Source of the DNA: Balaenoptera acutorostrata
Taxonomy: Eukaryota > Chordata > Mammalia > Artiodactyla > Balaenopteridae
DNA length: 64,000 nucleotides
NCBI RefSeq assembly: GCF_949987535.1
Contig: NC_080067.1
Span: 29,044,039-29,108,038, forward strand
Direction of reading: 5' to 3'
Made by a program: the position numbers and the translations under genes. Under the pieces are notes generated by a model, which saw only the letters and a program-made list of their open reading frames with translations, had not been told where the DNA came from and searched no databases. The first letter of the stretch is position 1, and every line of letters begins with the position of its first letter. Below, one piece after another: positions 1-12,104 of the stretch.

Positions 1-224
1 CACTTAAAGTGTTCACTGACTTGGATGGCAAGTAGCCATACGCCTTCGACTCCGTTCTCCGCTTCCCGGCAGAACCCCTTCCGGGGTGTCTGTGATTGTC
101 CTGCTGTGTCCCTGGCCCACCCTGTGTTCACCTCTCTGGCGCCGTGCTCTTCAGGATATGCCAGCCCTGGCTGGAATCCCAGCACTCAGGATCACCCTGT
201 GGTTGTTGAGGGGTGAAGTGAAAG

Positions 225-440
225 AGCCTCTCACTACTGGGTGACCTGCATCACTCATTGCCTTGGTTTCCTTGTGAGTACAATGGGGATAATGACAGAA
301 CCTGCTTCCTATAGTTGTGGCGAGGGTTAAATGAGAAAATACTTGTAAAGTGTTAGCTTAGGGCCTGGTACCCACTGAGCTCTCAAGACACGTGAGCAGC
401 TGTTGTCCATGCTATTATTTTTATTATTATCAGTACTTTT
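225..440 (+). repeat. MIR SINE (ancient tRNA-derived)
   Basis: The order of blocks is that of MIR: a 'gtgacct...cattgccttggtttcc' segment, then 'aatggggataatgacagaacctgc', a 'gttgtggcgagggttaaatgag' core and a tail near 'gtaaagtgttagcttagggcctgg'. It is diverged and has no clear duplications. Bases 1-224 before it hold nothing I recognise. Confidence 0.75.
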
Positions 441-1861
441 TTTTAAATCAGTGGGGCCAGAGCTCAGAACTGCCATGCTCACTGCTCAACCCTTCTAGTT
501 CCTGGTTCTGCACTGGGCAATCCTTGGGTATAAACTAACAGTTACAGCTGAGCCATAGGCAGTGGCCAGTGCACAGCAGGAATTTCCAGTTTCACAGTAA
601 CACATCTTTTCTATTTACAGAGGGCCAAGCTTCCCAGATTGGAATTCATTTACAATTTACTGGTAGGCTAGGGAGGTAAGAGGGCAACAAAGAAGGAAAG
701 GAAGGTGTCTAGAGAGCAAGGGGAAGGAAGGAAAGCGTAGAACTGAGCAGAAAGGAGCAAAGAGAAGGCAGGTGCAAAGGAAACAGTATCTTACTATAAA
801 GAATAGGTACGGGTGGTGGATAAATATCCACAAAGGTGCGTGCAACTTTAGAAAGGGAAGCCAAGGGTGGGTAGAGGAACAACCGCACGGCCCAGGATAA
901 TCTCTAAAAATATAGAGAATTGAAGAGACAGTAAAGGATTAAAAAGCAATTAAAGAGTCTGGTTAAAATTTTATACCATGTTTTGCATTTTTGATGCACC
1001 TTTTAATTTTAAACAAGTCGAGGGCCGCCTCTGTGGTATTCAGATGAAAATGAAAACGAGCTTTGCACGTATTCCCAGCTGTGCCCTCCAACGTCTCACT
1101 CCGGGTTCCTCATTTATGGCGAGCAGCCAGCGCCGTTTTCAGAGCCAAACACGACTCTGTGCACCATCATGCACCTCCCCTCCCATGGCACCTCCATTCT
1201 TTGGTGAGTTTTATTAGACATATTAAAGTCTCAGGATGCTCCCATAACCAACCACGGCAAAAAGAATGCTCCCAAGTTGGGTTTTTTCATAGAGGGGAAG
1301 CAAGGTAAGTAACTAACAAAAGGCTCGCTTTTCCCATTAAAGCCAACAAAATCCATTCTGATCCTTATCACTTAGCACCTCCGGAAAGGCAGTGAAATAT
1401 TACCAGGGCTTAGTCTCATTGTGTGAATTCTAATAGTCTTGCGTTCCGTTTGGTTCTTTTTGACCCCCACCCCCTGCTGACAGGGGCCAGGTGGTGAGGG
1501 AGGAGAAACCATTTCCTCTAAGAACTGTATTTGATGGCTAAATGTAAAAAATGACATTTTCAGTAAGGGAAGAGCGACTGGATATTGAGTGCAATAAATA
1601 CAGCAGGACAATGGAGGAGTCTGAAAGCCACCCGCTGAGGTTTGCGGACTATTGTGTAGCCATGAGAACATCCCACAGGGGCCAAATCTGGTACTTCACC
1701 CCATTTCCACCCTATATTATTCAAATAAATATTAGTGAGGCTTGTGTATGACCCAAATCAATCTAATATAATCACTCAAATATTTTAAATTTATTTTGGG
1801 GAATTAAGAAAATGGACTAACGTAATTGGAAAGACTCACCTCAGTTCATTTTGTGGTTTCA
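441..1861. other. Single-copy-looking DNA, nothing recognised
   Basis: No repeat, RNA gene or convincing exon is visible. A purine-rich stretch (660-790, many gga/aag runs) and a moderately GC-rich piece around 1020-1200 stand out only in composition. Short open frames here (for example 978-1217) have no recognisable domain. Confidence 0.5.
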
Positions 1862-2112
1862 GCGTGGCACAGTAGGTAGATGAGTTAGGAGCCTGCAGCC
1901 AGGCTGTATGGGTTCAAATCTCACTTCTGTGATTTACTACACTTGTAACTTTGGGACAAACTACTTAATCCCTCTAAACCTCAGCTTTCTCAATTGTAAA
2001 TGGGGATATGTATATATTAATGTAGGGGTTATTATAAGGATAAAATGAGTTAATACATATAAAGTGTGTAAAATATTGGTTGCCACTTAGGAAACACTCA
2101 TGAAACATTAAC
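1862..2112 (+). repeat. MIR SINE
   Basis: A good MIR match in order: 'cacagtaggtagatgagttaggagcctgcagcc', 'gggttcaaatctcacttctgtgattta', 'tttgggacaaactacttaatccctctaaacctcagctttctc', 'aaatggggatatg', then 'aaaatgagttaatacatataaag'. The internal promoter-derived and conserved core parts are both visible. Bases 2113-2652 after it are unassigned apart from an A17 run at about 2404-2420. Confidence 0.85.
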
Positions 2113-2652
2113 TGATATTCTTGGTGTTATTAGCAAGAAATTGATGTACCCTAAATTGAGTGGTAAATAGGTTAAAGCCAAGAGTAGATTGTCTATAAAT
2201 GATAGGTGCTAAGCTATAAAGATCAATGACAGGATTCCTGCCATCAATGACTCCAGATCTAACGGCAAAGACAGACATTGTAAGCAAAGAACTAGAGTAC
2301 AGTGAGGTAGGCGTTGTACACAGAATTATTGGAACACACAAATAGAGAGCCCAACCAAAATGGGTTGTGGAAGGATTGGGCACATTTCAAAGAGGAGCTG
2401 GGTAAAAAAAAAAAAAAAATCATCCCCAAACCATATTCCACAGCCAGGTTAATGAACTTTCATTCTTTGTACACTGCAATATAAATTGAAGAGGAGTGTA
2501 ATTCAACTAACTAATTGAATAGTAGTTGGAGTTTAGAATAATATTAAAATTTAAATAGCTTCATCAAGTTAAAACAACAACAACAAAAAAAAACCCACAA
2601 AAAGCAAAGAACTGGGTATTGAAAAGGGAGTGTAGTGTATGTGCTTGACATT

Positions 2653-3045
2653 AAGATTTGATTGCCGAGGGGCTTCCCTGGGGCTTCCCTGGGGCTTCCC
2701 TGGGGCTTCCCTGGTGGCGCAGTGGTTGAGAGTCTGCCTGCCAATGCAGGGGACACGGGTTCGAGCCCTGGTCTGGGAAGATCCCACGTGCTGCGGAGCA
2801 ACTAGGCCCGTGAGCCACAACTACTGAGCCTGCACGTCTGGAGCCTGTGCTCCGCAACAAGAGAGGCTGCGATAGTGAGAGGCCCGCGCACCGCGATGAA
2901 GAGTGGCCCCTGCTTGCCGCAACTAGAGAAAGCCCTCGCACAGAAACGAAGACCCAACACAGCCAAAAATAAAATATAAATAAATAAATAAATAAAATTT
3001 AAAAAATTAAAATAATTAAAAAAAAAAAAGATTTGATTGCCGAGG
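2653..3045 (+). repeat. CHR-type tRNA-derived SINE with target-site duplications
   Basis: A SINE of the cetacean CHR/SINE2 group occupies 2671-3027. It has a tRNA-like head, a body ending in 'cccaacacagccaaaaataaa' and an AAATAAAT/A-rich tail. An 18-bp perfect duplication, aagatttgattgccgagg, lies at 2653-2670 and 3028-3045. The head is unusual: the 11-bp unit cttccctgggg occurs four times from 2673, where other copies in this window have one. Low decay and intact duplications suggest a fairly recent insertion. Confidence 0.96.
2715..2768 (+). promoter_or_regulatory. RNA polymerase III A and B boxes inside the SINE
   Basis: An A-box-like tggcgcagtgg sits at 2715-2725 and a B-box-like ggttcgagccc at 2758-2768, matching the tRNA promoter patterns TGGCNNAGTGG and GGTTCGANNCC. 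The same pair appears in the other CHR copies, for example 58693-58703 and 58736-58746. The head is tRNA-derived but is not a functional tRNA gene. Confidence 0.8.
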
Positions 3046-3084
3046 CATCCATTTCTAAAGACATCCATCTTCTATAAACACATT

Positions 3085-3530
3085 GCCTGCTATATGATAC
3101 AATTCCTAGCATAACAACCAGACGAGGAATTAAGCTGCCCCACCCATAAAGTTCCCTCTTTCAGAAAGCCCTGGGTAACCCAGATGACTGACTGCTTGAG
3201 TGACCCAGGTTCTCCTTTCCCATCCTCGAATTCCTACTCTTAATGCTTCAAATTAGCCAATAAAGAGTGAGCACCCGAAAACCTAGACACCCCACTCTCA
3301 AACCTAATAAAGGCAGAGCCCCAGGTCCATTCTCTCTCTCTCTCTCTCTCCCCCCACCCCCATGACCTTGTTGTGTGGCCTCAGGGGTGCTGAGTACACC
3401 CTGTGAGCAATGAAACTTGTTCCTGAAAGTTCCCTGATGGTTTTTGGAAGTGTGTCATGCAATCATAACAAAAACCACAAGGGCTGGTCCAGCCAAAACA
3501 TTGGCCCCAGTGGGAGAAATGTCTGTGGTG
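3085..3530 (+). repeat. Probable endogenous-retrovirus LTR (ERV1-like)
   Basis: The piece has LTR character: CCAAT-like 'ttagccaataaagagtg', a polyadenylation-like 'cctaataaaggcagagcc', a (TC)n tract at 3331-3350, then a U5-like 'tgtggcctcaggggtgctgag'. The edges are not fixed, because I could not find matched TG...CA ends or a target duplication. No retroviral coding sequence is next to it, so it is best read as a solo LTR. It could be another LTR class. Confidence 0.5.
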
Positions 3531-3589
3531 TCTCCCTACGAGGAATATGGGCGAGTGAGTGCCTCAGGCATTCCTAACTCATAGCTTCA

Positions 3590-4170
3590 CTATCAGTAGA
3601 CTGGGACCCACACCACATGAGGATTTAGTGAAAGAGAGGTTGGGAGAGGGTACTCCAGGCTGAGGGCACAGCATGGGCAAAAGGGAAATTTAAAAGAACA
3701 AAGTAGACTTAGGACATGGTAAATAACTGTGTGAGTAGATTGGGAGGGCTATGCATGTTGAGGTGGGCAGAATTGCTCTGGGTGAGATCAGAAAGTAATT
3801 TGAGGCCAAATTATAAAGGATCTTGAATGCTATGCTTATGAGAGTGTTTTTTGTTTTGTTCTGTTTTCCTGTAGGCAGTAGGAGTTGAAATAATTAGATT
3901 TATGTTCTAGAAAAACAACTGGTGGCAAAATTGTGATATTAAGAAACTGGAGGCATGGAAGTCATTTAGTAGACGACTGCAAGAGTCCAGCCAAGAGTCT
4001 AAGCTAAGACACTGGTGGTGGAGAAGAGATGGATTTGAGAGATGTGTACATGGCAGGGCAGGGGGTGGTGGTAGTGGTACATGATGGACTGACTGTGGAG
4101 GGAAGGAGAGGAAACTACCGAGATGATTCTGAGTTTTTAACTCAGCACACCTGAATAGTTCACCCCTGCC
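3590..4170 (+). repeat. Ancient mammal-wide repeat, family not assigned
   Basis: The text 'tactccaggctgagggcacagcatgggcaaaaggg ... ataaaggatcttgaatgctatg ... gcaagagtccagccaagagt' has the wording of a dispersed repeat I have met in many mammals but cannot name with certainty. Related pieces may lie at 26390-26600, 27710-28010 and 51650-52490. It is purine-rich on the plus strand. Confidence 0.35.
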
Positions 4171-4204
4171 CTTAACCATATATGAGAGGCGTATATATGG
4201 ATTT

Positions 4205-4480
4205 TCTCTCTTTCTTTTTTTATAAAATTTTTATTGGAGTATAGTTGACTTACAATGTTGTGTTAGTTTCAGGTGTACAGCAAAGTGAATCATATATATA
4301 TATATCTCCATTCTTTTTCAGATTCTTTTCCCATATAGGTTGTTACAGAACATTGAGTAGAGTTCCCTGTGGTACACAGTATGTCCTTATTAGTTATCTA
4401 TTTTATATATAGTAGTGTGTATATGTTAATCCCAATCTCCTAATTTATCACTTCCTCCCATATTTCCCCAAGGTCAGCCC
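4205..4480 (-). repeat. L1 3' end, antisense, 5'-truncated
   Basis: Reading on the minus strand it ends as cetartiodactyl L1 does: a poly(T) start near 4214, 'ttattggagtatagttgacttacaatgttg', 'aggtgtacagcaaagtgaatca', then 'agagttccctgtggtacacagta'. A short (TA)n run sits at about 4291-4304. No target duplication was found, so the right edge near 4480 is approximate. Confidence 0.88.
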
Positions 4481-5527
4481 GCTACATTCTTATCGGCTCA
4501 AGAAAATAGCCCCTCCTCCTTAAGAGTTTTAGCTATTTGCTTGTCTGAAGTAGAGGTTGAGACTACATGGTAAAATCCAAGGAATAAGGGCGGGAAAATG
4601 GGTGTTTCAGGGCCAAGATCAGTGCACTGGAAATGTTCACGGAAGCTGGAGAAGGGTGTATCACGATCAATATTTGAAGACAGTTTGGACATCTTATTTA
4701 AGAAAGGCTACAGAGAGGCTAAGGAAAGAGGCTCAGGAGAGTAATTTATCATAGTCTTGAAGAGAGGTGAACATTTTCTGGATGAAGGCTGTGGCAACAG
4801 AGGTAGAAAAATTTCAGTTTGGATTAACCTCCGTTACATGAGACAGACAGTACCACATGGGAATTACCCAAATGTAGACAATGTGGGCTCAGAATCAAGA
4901 AAAGCACCCCACCTCCCCATTTCTTGTTTGCTTTTAAGCAAAGAATGATGGATCATGTCAGAGGTGTGAGAGTGAGTCCCTTGGTCAGTAACTGGGTAGA
5001 TGGTTTACACTTCTATCAGAAGACTGGATTTAGAGCGCACAGAGGCATTGAACTTGAGGAGTGATAAGATAATATATCTGGCAATGAAGTGAAGGGAGAA
5101 AGGGAGGTTCCATAATTTGGGGACATGGAACATTTGATATGACTGTGAACTCCACAGACAAATAAGATACCGGTGAGTCTGGGGACGCTGCTGAGAGCAG
5201 AGCTGTCTCTCTGGGTTTCCACCAGCACGTGGACACGCTGTCATCTGTTGGTCTCCCGTACGCTCTGCTGGATTACACTTTCCCACCCCTGGGGCTTGGC
5301 TGATCACTAAATAGAAAATGGCTAGATCAAGTGTTCACGTGACACTCCTGTCCTGGTGTCCTGTGGCTGTCCACATGACTTTTGTTTTTCAGGAGATTAT
5401 GGATGTGGAACAGATTCCTTGGGTCACTGTCGGGCTGATCAGACTAGAGAAGGGTCTGATGTCTCTTTAACTCTTTGCTGATACAGTTTACTACAAATAC
5501 TAGGTAACAGCTAACAAGGCATATAGC
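4481..5527. other. Unassigned stretch, possibly old repeat debris
   Basis: The first part (4560-4820) continues the purine-rich style of the block before the L1, so the L1 may have split that repeat. The rest, including 5160-5400, shows nothing I recognise. The three short overlapping minus-strand open frames at 5005-5307 look like chance. Confidence 0.35.
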
Positions 5528-5755
5528 CTAATCATTAGGAGCTAGACACCCTGACAAGCTGGTCCCACCATTTACCTGTGTGGCTATAGGCAAGAAGCTG
5601 TGCCTCGCTTTCCCCTTCCATAAAATGGAATATGAATAGTAACTATCTATGGGGTTGTTGTGAGTTAATGGATGTAAGGGGCTCAGCGCAGGACTTCACC
5701 GAGAAGTCCTCAGGAGCGGTCGCTGCTGTTATTGTTGTGGTTCTTGTTGATGTTA
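5528..5755 (+). repeat. MIR SINE, diverged
   Basis: MIR pattern: 'accatttacctgtgtggctataggcaag', 'cctcgctttccccttccataaaatgg', 'tatggggttgttgtgagttaatggatg' and the 'ctgctgttattgttg' tail. The first third is poorly preserved. Confidence 0.7.
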
Positions 5756-8700
5756 TCCTGGCTGCTTAGGGCTTCTGGATAGAGATTTAACTGTGAGTGT
5801 CTCCAGCATGGGAGTTATGTTTCACCCTTCATCACCTGGCCTTAAAGTCCGTTTTCCACGTAACTCCTGGTTCCAGAGGAGGCTTATTTACAGTGTAAAC
5901 ACTGAGAAGAGGAGGTGCTTTCTGGATGCATAGACGAGCCATCGGGCTCGTGTTTATAATCTCTGACAATTTAGAAATACATTTGGGAACATATAAGTAT
6001 GCTGAAAACGTTATGTTCTTTGAAAAATAAACACCAGTAAACAAGTACATGTCACAGACACAAACCAGATCTATATCCTGTTCTTTAAGTTTGGCAAAAC
6101 GTCCCTTGAGTTTGGAGTGTTTAGTTTTGCCAGGATGTAAGCTAATTTCAGGCTACAGATAACAGTCAATTAGAAAGGGGATTGGGACTGAATACCGGAC
6201 TAATTTCTTTTGACCTAAGCTGCAAGCACACCGACACACTTTGGTGGGAAGACAGATGTAATAACTTATCAAGGCATCTGGCCTTTCTTCCCTAAGGCTT
6301 CACTCTGGGTGCCCCGTCTGGGCAATTAGGGATTTATCAGAGCCAAGCGTTCATCCCCTTTCAAGAAAAGCCATCCTTTCAAGTGGATTAGCTTGCTTAC
6401 ATTCTAGTGTGTTACCAGGTGAGGCGTCTTCTCAATGTCAAACTGAAGACGTTTTATGAGAAAAAAGAGAGACATTTTATTACCGGATATAAAGAGGTTG
6501 TAGGAGCCTGCTTTAAATGTTGGTGTGAAACCAAAAGTGGTTGAAAATAAATCCCAGACTGTCAGCTGTCTGAGTGAGAAGTGGAAAATTTAAAACTTGG
6601 AAACTATGGTGGTTCCTTCACAGTCAAATAGCCTCCCATGGCAATACCAGAATTGCATCTCCTTCCCTCACTCCAAACCACCCCAGGCTATAAGGAACTC
6701 AAGGTGGAACTGTGGCCTAATCCCTGCTCTCCAGGAAAGACCACACTTGGCATGTAGCGCTGGTCTAGAGACCATCTCAGAGCAAGACTTCACACTGCTG
6801 TTCTCTGATGTGCTCAGACTTCAGTGGGAAGGAGCCTGGATGGGGATGTGTCCTCCTGATGCAAGGAGCATATTATCCCCATGAGAAATCACCCACAAAA
6901 ATCAAGAATGGACTTTGACGACAAGGGGGAAATACATGAAACATACATTTAGGGAACCATTAAATTTCTTTAAGCAATAACCCAGGAGAAAAGTTGACCC
7001 AGCCAAAGTAAATGATGGCCAGGAGACATTTATGTGGAATGATGTCCTGGAAATTATCCTAAGAAGAGAACAACAAAGCTTTGCAACATTGATGGATGTT
7101 TATCTACAGTACAGCTGTTGCAGGAGGTATAATTCCAGTGGCTGGTTCTGAATTCTCCATCCCAAGTTGGCTTTACCTGTTGGTAGGGCACGTAATCTAC
7201 AAGGTGTTTTGAGAAGGCTACCTCCCCAAATCGTGACCTTCTCTAACTTCTAATGTCTGAACTTCCTTAACATGAGATAAAGTGCTTCATTCCCAGTTGA
7301 AGATTAGACCTAAAGGCAAGGACTTGGTAGAGGCAATATTTGGACTTGTATTCACACAATGTACAAGTGACTGGATTAGGCTTATCCCTGAGAGCAGGAA
7401 GAGGTGAGAACAAAAGCCCAAAGGGCACCAAGGTATTGAGAGAGGGCATCATGGAACGTGGAAGGGCGGCAGAGTGTGAAAAGGCACCTGGAAATGTAAA
7501 CTTGATAGTAGCAACTAATATATATTGAGTGCATAAGGAGTGTTAGAATAAGCATTTGGTAATACTCCTGTTTTATCTAAAGCATATGGAGGTGGGGAAG
7601 AGGATCTTAAGTTATCATTGTAATATCGTGTATTTTAATAATTAAAAATTTATAAAAGATTTATAACCCATTTCTTTAAGTTAGCCATTAAAAAGCACTT
7701 GCAACTGGGTTCTATAATAATTTTGCACCAGTAAATCTGTTGCTTCTGGCTATCCACCACCAACATCCTGCAGATAGTACAGAATTATTAACCATGTGGA
7801 CGTAAAACATGAAAAAATAGCCAAAGAAAATTGTTTCACCAACACTAGTAAATCACTAAAATTGAAATTAAAACATCTTTGGGGTAAATAATGGTTGCCC
7901 AAACCATTACTTAAGCCCTAAATTGGAGGTAGATTGTGATCCATAATCTCTGCAAACAACTGAAATCTTATCCTCCTTTGGGGTTGACACTTTTTAAGGC
8001 CATGTGATGCTATTAATAATTAATACTCAGCCTTGTGATATACACATATTTAATTTTTTAATGAAAAAACTTCTTCCTTATCCTCAGAAGAGAGTTAAGT
8101 CAGAAATACCAGTCTCAATATTGCATTATAAGTGAGTAAATGTCTTAATTTTAAAAGGGAAATTCACAGGAAGAGGTAATGGCTAAGCTAGGAAGCTGTT
8201 ACTGCATGACTCATCAAAAAGAAGAAAATAATGTTAGTTTCTTGCAGAGAGGGATTAAAGTAAATCGCTAGAAAAATAATGTTTTCTCTGGCCAAACCAG
8301 CTGCTATTAACCATGAGACTGAGGTGCATGCCTGCCTGCAGGACTGTGTTAAAAGGAAATGAAAATTTTAAACTTTAAAGTAAAAGAATTCATGGTTAAT
8401 GCTAGAATTACACTGAAAACTGCACTTTGACTTCAGAATCAAAGGCTTAAAATCAGGGATGTGAATTGAGAATTAATGAAATGCCATTGGGAAGAAGTTA
8501 TCTTAGAGCAGATGAGAAAGAGGAAGATGAAAGAGTGACTGAAAATCTGCTGTAAAACGGTTTCAGATTGTCGTGAAGACTACAGAAAGTGCCCAGCATG
8601 GACACAGAATTAGTGTCAACTTGGCAGAAAATGAAATAATGAGAGTTAAGTGAATGCTCATGGTGAATGCAACATTCAGGCTTTTTTAGCCTATCATTGC

Positions 8701-8790
8701 AGAAGATCGTGATGAGAGCTTAAACTACTGTATACGAACTAGTATTTTTCCTGACACCACACTATCCAAGTCCTAAAAGGAAATATCAGC
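5756..8790. other. Three kilobases of mostly single-copy DNA
   Basis: No repeat family, RNA or exon was recognised. The section 6100-6450 (taatttca, caattag, tttatcag motifs, mixed composition) looks like ordinary conserved-noncoding sequence in style, but that cannot be shown without other genomes. 7600-8500 is AT-rich. Open frames at 6597-6884 and 7340-7528 have no recognisable domain. Confidence 0.4.
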
Positions 8791-8794
8791 TAGG

Positions 8795-8950
8795 ACAGGA
8801 GGACTCTCTCATTCATTCCCTCCTTCACTCACTTATTCATCCATTCATTCATGAAATCCTGGTTGAAGATATACCATGACCATTATTACATCCTAGGTAT
8901 GTGTTAAATCCAGATACGTGCTCGAAGTATTTACACTGAATTTCATCAAA
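8795..8950 (-). repeat. Possible L2 fragment, antisense
   Basis: A run of cattcattc-type words at 8815-8850 followed by 'accatgaccattattacatcctaggtatgtg' resembles the reverse of an L2 3' end. Weak evidence. Confidence 0.35.
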
Positions 8951-10335
8951 TCAAAGATGCCGTCAATTAATAAGGCACACTATTACTCTGTATATCTCTA
9001 AGAAGAAAAATGCTGCTAATTGTACTTCTGACATCATTGATGATAAGACAAGATTGACTTCAGCAATGTTAAGATGTGAAAAAATGTGCAGTTGGAATCA
9101 ATGACACACCCACACAAAATAATCAAAATCCAGGGCTCAGTGCCAATGCCAGGCCGTTAATCACACTAGCCTCTGGACACTTCATGTATGAGTAGTGTAT
9201 TATCTGCCTGGACCTCGGTGGGGGGAAAGTCTAAAGAGATATTTTTAAAATCTCTAAAGAGGTATGTTTAAATCTTTGAACAAATGCTCTTTTTATACTA
9301 ACAGATTAAAAGGTAGTACATTCCCTCTCTTAATTGTATTGCAAACAACTCTTAATTCCCTGGGTGAATCAGGGCTGGGGCTAGGCGACTCCTCTTTCCA
9401 GGTCAGGAAAGTGCTGAACCTCAAACTGATCCTGAGTGAGCACCTTCTTAAATTTTGCATCCTGGGTACCTTGTTTGCTTCACTCTAGTCTTGATCTGGG
9501 ATAAAATAACCTCACAATTGTCTTTGCTGCCCCACCCCTGGATTTGGGAAACGCGTGACTTTTTCCATTTGCCCTTCTACCTTCTCCACACTGTCCTGGG
9601 CTCCGGGGTGCTCACCATTGTGAACATCATTAACTGTGTTCTCTCGCCCTCTGACTTTAGATTGGTTTTGGCCAAAGGGAAGTACCGGCAGGATATTGGA
9701 AGGAGGGAGGAGAGTGAAGACAGGGTATTTATTCCTTAAGCTCCCTCCTTGCTAGGCCACCATGGTTGTCCGTGTCCCTCTCCCAAAGCCTCAGCTCCTA
9801 ATTGGCAGCCTCCTCTATATAGCTTCCCTCTCTGGGTCCTGGTCAGTACTCCCTCTCCCTAATCATTTGGGTGGGAACTTCTCTCCACTGATTCTAGGCC
9901 TGGGGTACTGCACTATCCCTTGTTGGTTTTCTTAGGCCAGCCCATATCTTTGTAAATATTCCCCTTATTAACTTTCTTTAAATGAGTCAGTTTGAACGTG
10001 CTACTTGCTTTCTGCCTAAACTCAGGCTAGTATAAAATATTCCACATCTGTAAGCATGCAGCTGCAGTGAGTTCTTACTTTGAACTGGGAATTTTGTAGG
10101 CACTTGAAATTTCTTAAGGAACTCATGAATATAATAAACAAATCTTAAACAGAGTTTTGTTTCCAGCCTTAAAAGTTAAAACTGCGTTTTTAACGGTTTC
10201 TCTAGGGCACCTTCATATTCATGCCCCGCTTGACATAAACTGCTCTCAGCCCTAGGCTGGCTTAGATTTTTCACTAGGGAAATCTGCTGACTGCAGATAT
10301 TAGGAGTGCAGATCATACCACAGACAGGACCTAAA
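8951..10335. other. No recognised feature
   Basis: Single-copy in appearance. A small duplicated or palindromic motif (tctaaagag ... aatctctaaagagg) occurs near 9231-9262. The longer open frame at 9455-9739 has no domain, and I do not call it a gene. Confidence 0.45.
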
Positions 10336-10585
10336 CAGGAGGAACTGGGAGTTTCGGTTTGACATATACACACTGCTGTATTTAAAATAGATAACCAGCA
10401 AGGACCTATTGTTTAGCACAGGGAACTCTGCTCGATATTCTGCAATAACCTACATGGGAGAAGAATTTGGAAAAGAATAGATACATGCATATGTATAACT
10501 TAATCACTTTGCTGTACACCTGAAACTAACACAATGTTGTAAATCAACTATACTCCAGTAGAAAATAAAAATTTTTTAAAAAGTG
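10336..10585 (+). repeat. L1 3' end, 5'-truncated
   Basis: This is the L1 3' untranslated end: 'gacatatacacactgctgta', 'tagataaccagcaaggacctattg', 'agcacagggaactctgctc', 'cactttgctgtacacctgaaactaacac', 'gtaaatcaactatactcc' and an A-rich tail at 10561-10580. It is more diverged than the copy at 19833. The target duplication was not found. Confidence 0.88.
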
Positions 10586-10799
10586 TTTCAGAACCGAATC
10601 CACTGATTACAACCAAAGGCAAAGTGTGCTTTATTAAATCTGCATCTTAAACTACTGAATTCTGTAGAAATGTTAAGAGTTTGAAGAAGTCTTTCTAGAA
10701 GCTGAAATTGTAACCCAGTGAAGCAGTGAGGTGGACCTCACCAACTCAGCAATCAGGATCCTGCTGACCTCCTAATGGTGAGCTTGGTGAAACGGTTCA

Positions 10800-10925
10800 C
10801 ACCAGGCTCAGAAGAGACCTTAGATGGTCTCATTCTACCACATCGTTTAAAAGATGAGAACGCCAAGACCCATAGAGATTACTTGGCAGAGGCAATTAGG
10901 TTGTAAGTAATAGAAACAAGACTTA
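10800..10925 (-). repeat. MIR-like ancient repeat fragment
   Basis: 'gaagagaccttagatggtctcattctacc ... gatgagaacgccaagaccc ... ggcagaggcaattaggttg' follows the 'measure of difference from tRNA core' wording of a dispersed ancient repeat that also appears at 35515-35655. Family name uncertain. Confidence 0.35.
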
Positions 10926-11402
10926 AATCAGTTTTTAAATTTAGGTTGTTTCAACTTTGTATGTTGCCTACCTTAAATAAGCAAATGAACAATGATGGGG
11001 GAGATTATAAAATCTTTTTTATCCTTTGGTGAGAATGGACTTTTAGGGGAGGGAAAGATTAAAATGAAAAGATTAGTGGAAGATACTTATTGTCTGAGAT
11101 GTCAGGATATAACAATGCGGAGTGAACTTGAAATTTGAGAACAATATAGCCTTAATGTGGCGTGAGGTGGTATTTCTCAAACTCTAGTAATTTGCTTAGT
11201 CCCTTTGTGATTTTTTACATTACTGAAAGCCACTTGTACCATTATTTCTTTAATATTTTTCTTTGAATTAACTTTCCTTTCTTCCATTCTGTCAGTTTTG
11301 CTTCATGTATTTTGGGGCCTTATTGTTCAGAACGTGTGTTTATAATTGTTATATCTTCCTAACGAATTGACCCTTTTTATCATTATAAAGGAGTCCTCTA
11401 GC

Positions 11403-11405
<3 letters not shown>

Positions 11406-11438
<33 letters not shown>
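11406..11438. repeat. (GT)n microsatellite
   Basis: Sixteen uninterrupted GT units plus one base, embedded in the old antisense L1-like block. Confidence 0.97.
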
Positions 11439-11439
<1 letters not shown>

Positions 11440-12104
11440 CAGTCCATTTTGTCCGCTATTAGTATACTTCTCCAGTTCTCTTACAGTTACTCTTTCCATG
11501 GGGTATCTTTTTCCATCCTTTTAGCCTATTTGTATCTTTGAATCTAGTAGGATCTTGTCTTTTTAAAATCTAGTTCAATAATCTCTGCCTTTTGATTCGA
11601 TTGTTTAGTTCATTCACATTTAATTATTGATATAGTCAGATTTACCTCTGACATTTTGGTATTTTTTTCTATATCTTTCATGTGTTTTTTATTCTTCTGT
11701 TCTTAATTTATTGCTTTCTTTTGTATTAAATGGATCTTTTCTGTGTACCATTTTAATTCCTCTAATAACTTTTAAAATATTTAAAAAATAATTTTCTTAG
11801 TGGTTGCTCTGGGGATTACAATATACATTTTAACTTATCAGACTCTGTCAGATTTATACTAAATTAATTCCAGTGAGATATAGAAAATTTGTTCTACTCT
11901 ATTCCCTCTCCCCTCTTTTGTATTATTAATACAATATATATCACATCTATATATGTTACAAGCACAAAAATATAGCATTATAATTGGTGCTTTATATAAT
12001 CTTATGTCTTTTTAAGAAACTAAGAAGAAAGCAGAAAGATATATTTATAAAGTTGTTTACTCATCTTCTGATTTACCATTTCTGGTACGCTTCATTTCCT
12101 CCTG

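Noticed and set aside
2658..2717. CRISPR-like direct repeats
   Set aside because: Four adjacent 11-bp units without spacers, in a SINE of a mammal; simple tandem expansion.
2671..2768. A tRNA gene at the SINE head
   Set aside because: A and B boxes are present, but the head does not fold into a complete tRNA and sits at the front of a SINE with a tail and target duplication.
2651..2941. Minus-strand frame inside the CHR SINE (also 58643-58967 and 63332-63586)
   Set aside because: The same peptide appears at each SINE copy, so it is the reverse translation of a repeat and not a gene.
3331..3360. Regulatory polypyrimidine tract
   Set aside because: A plain (TC)n run inside a probable LTR; no associated splice site or exon.
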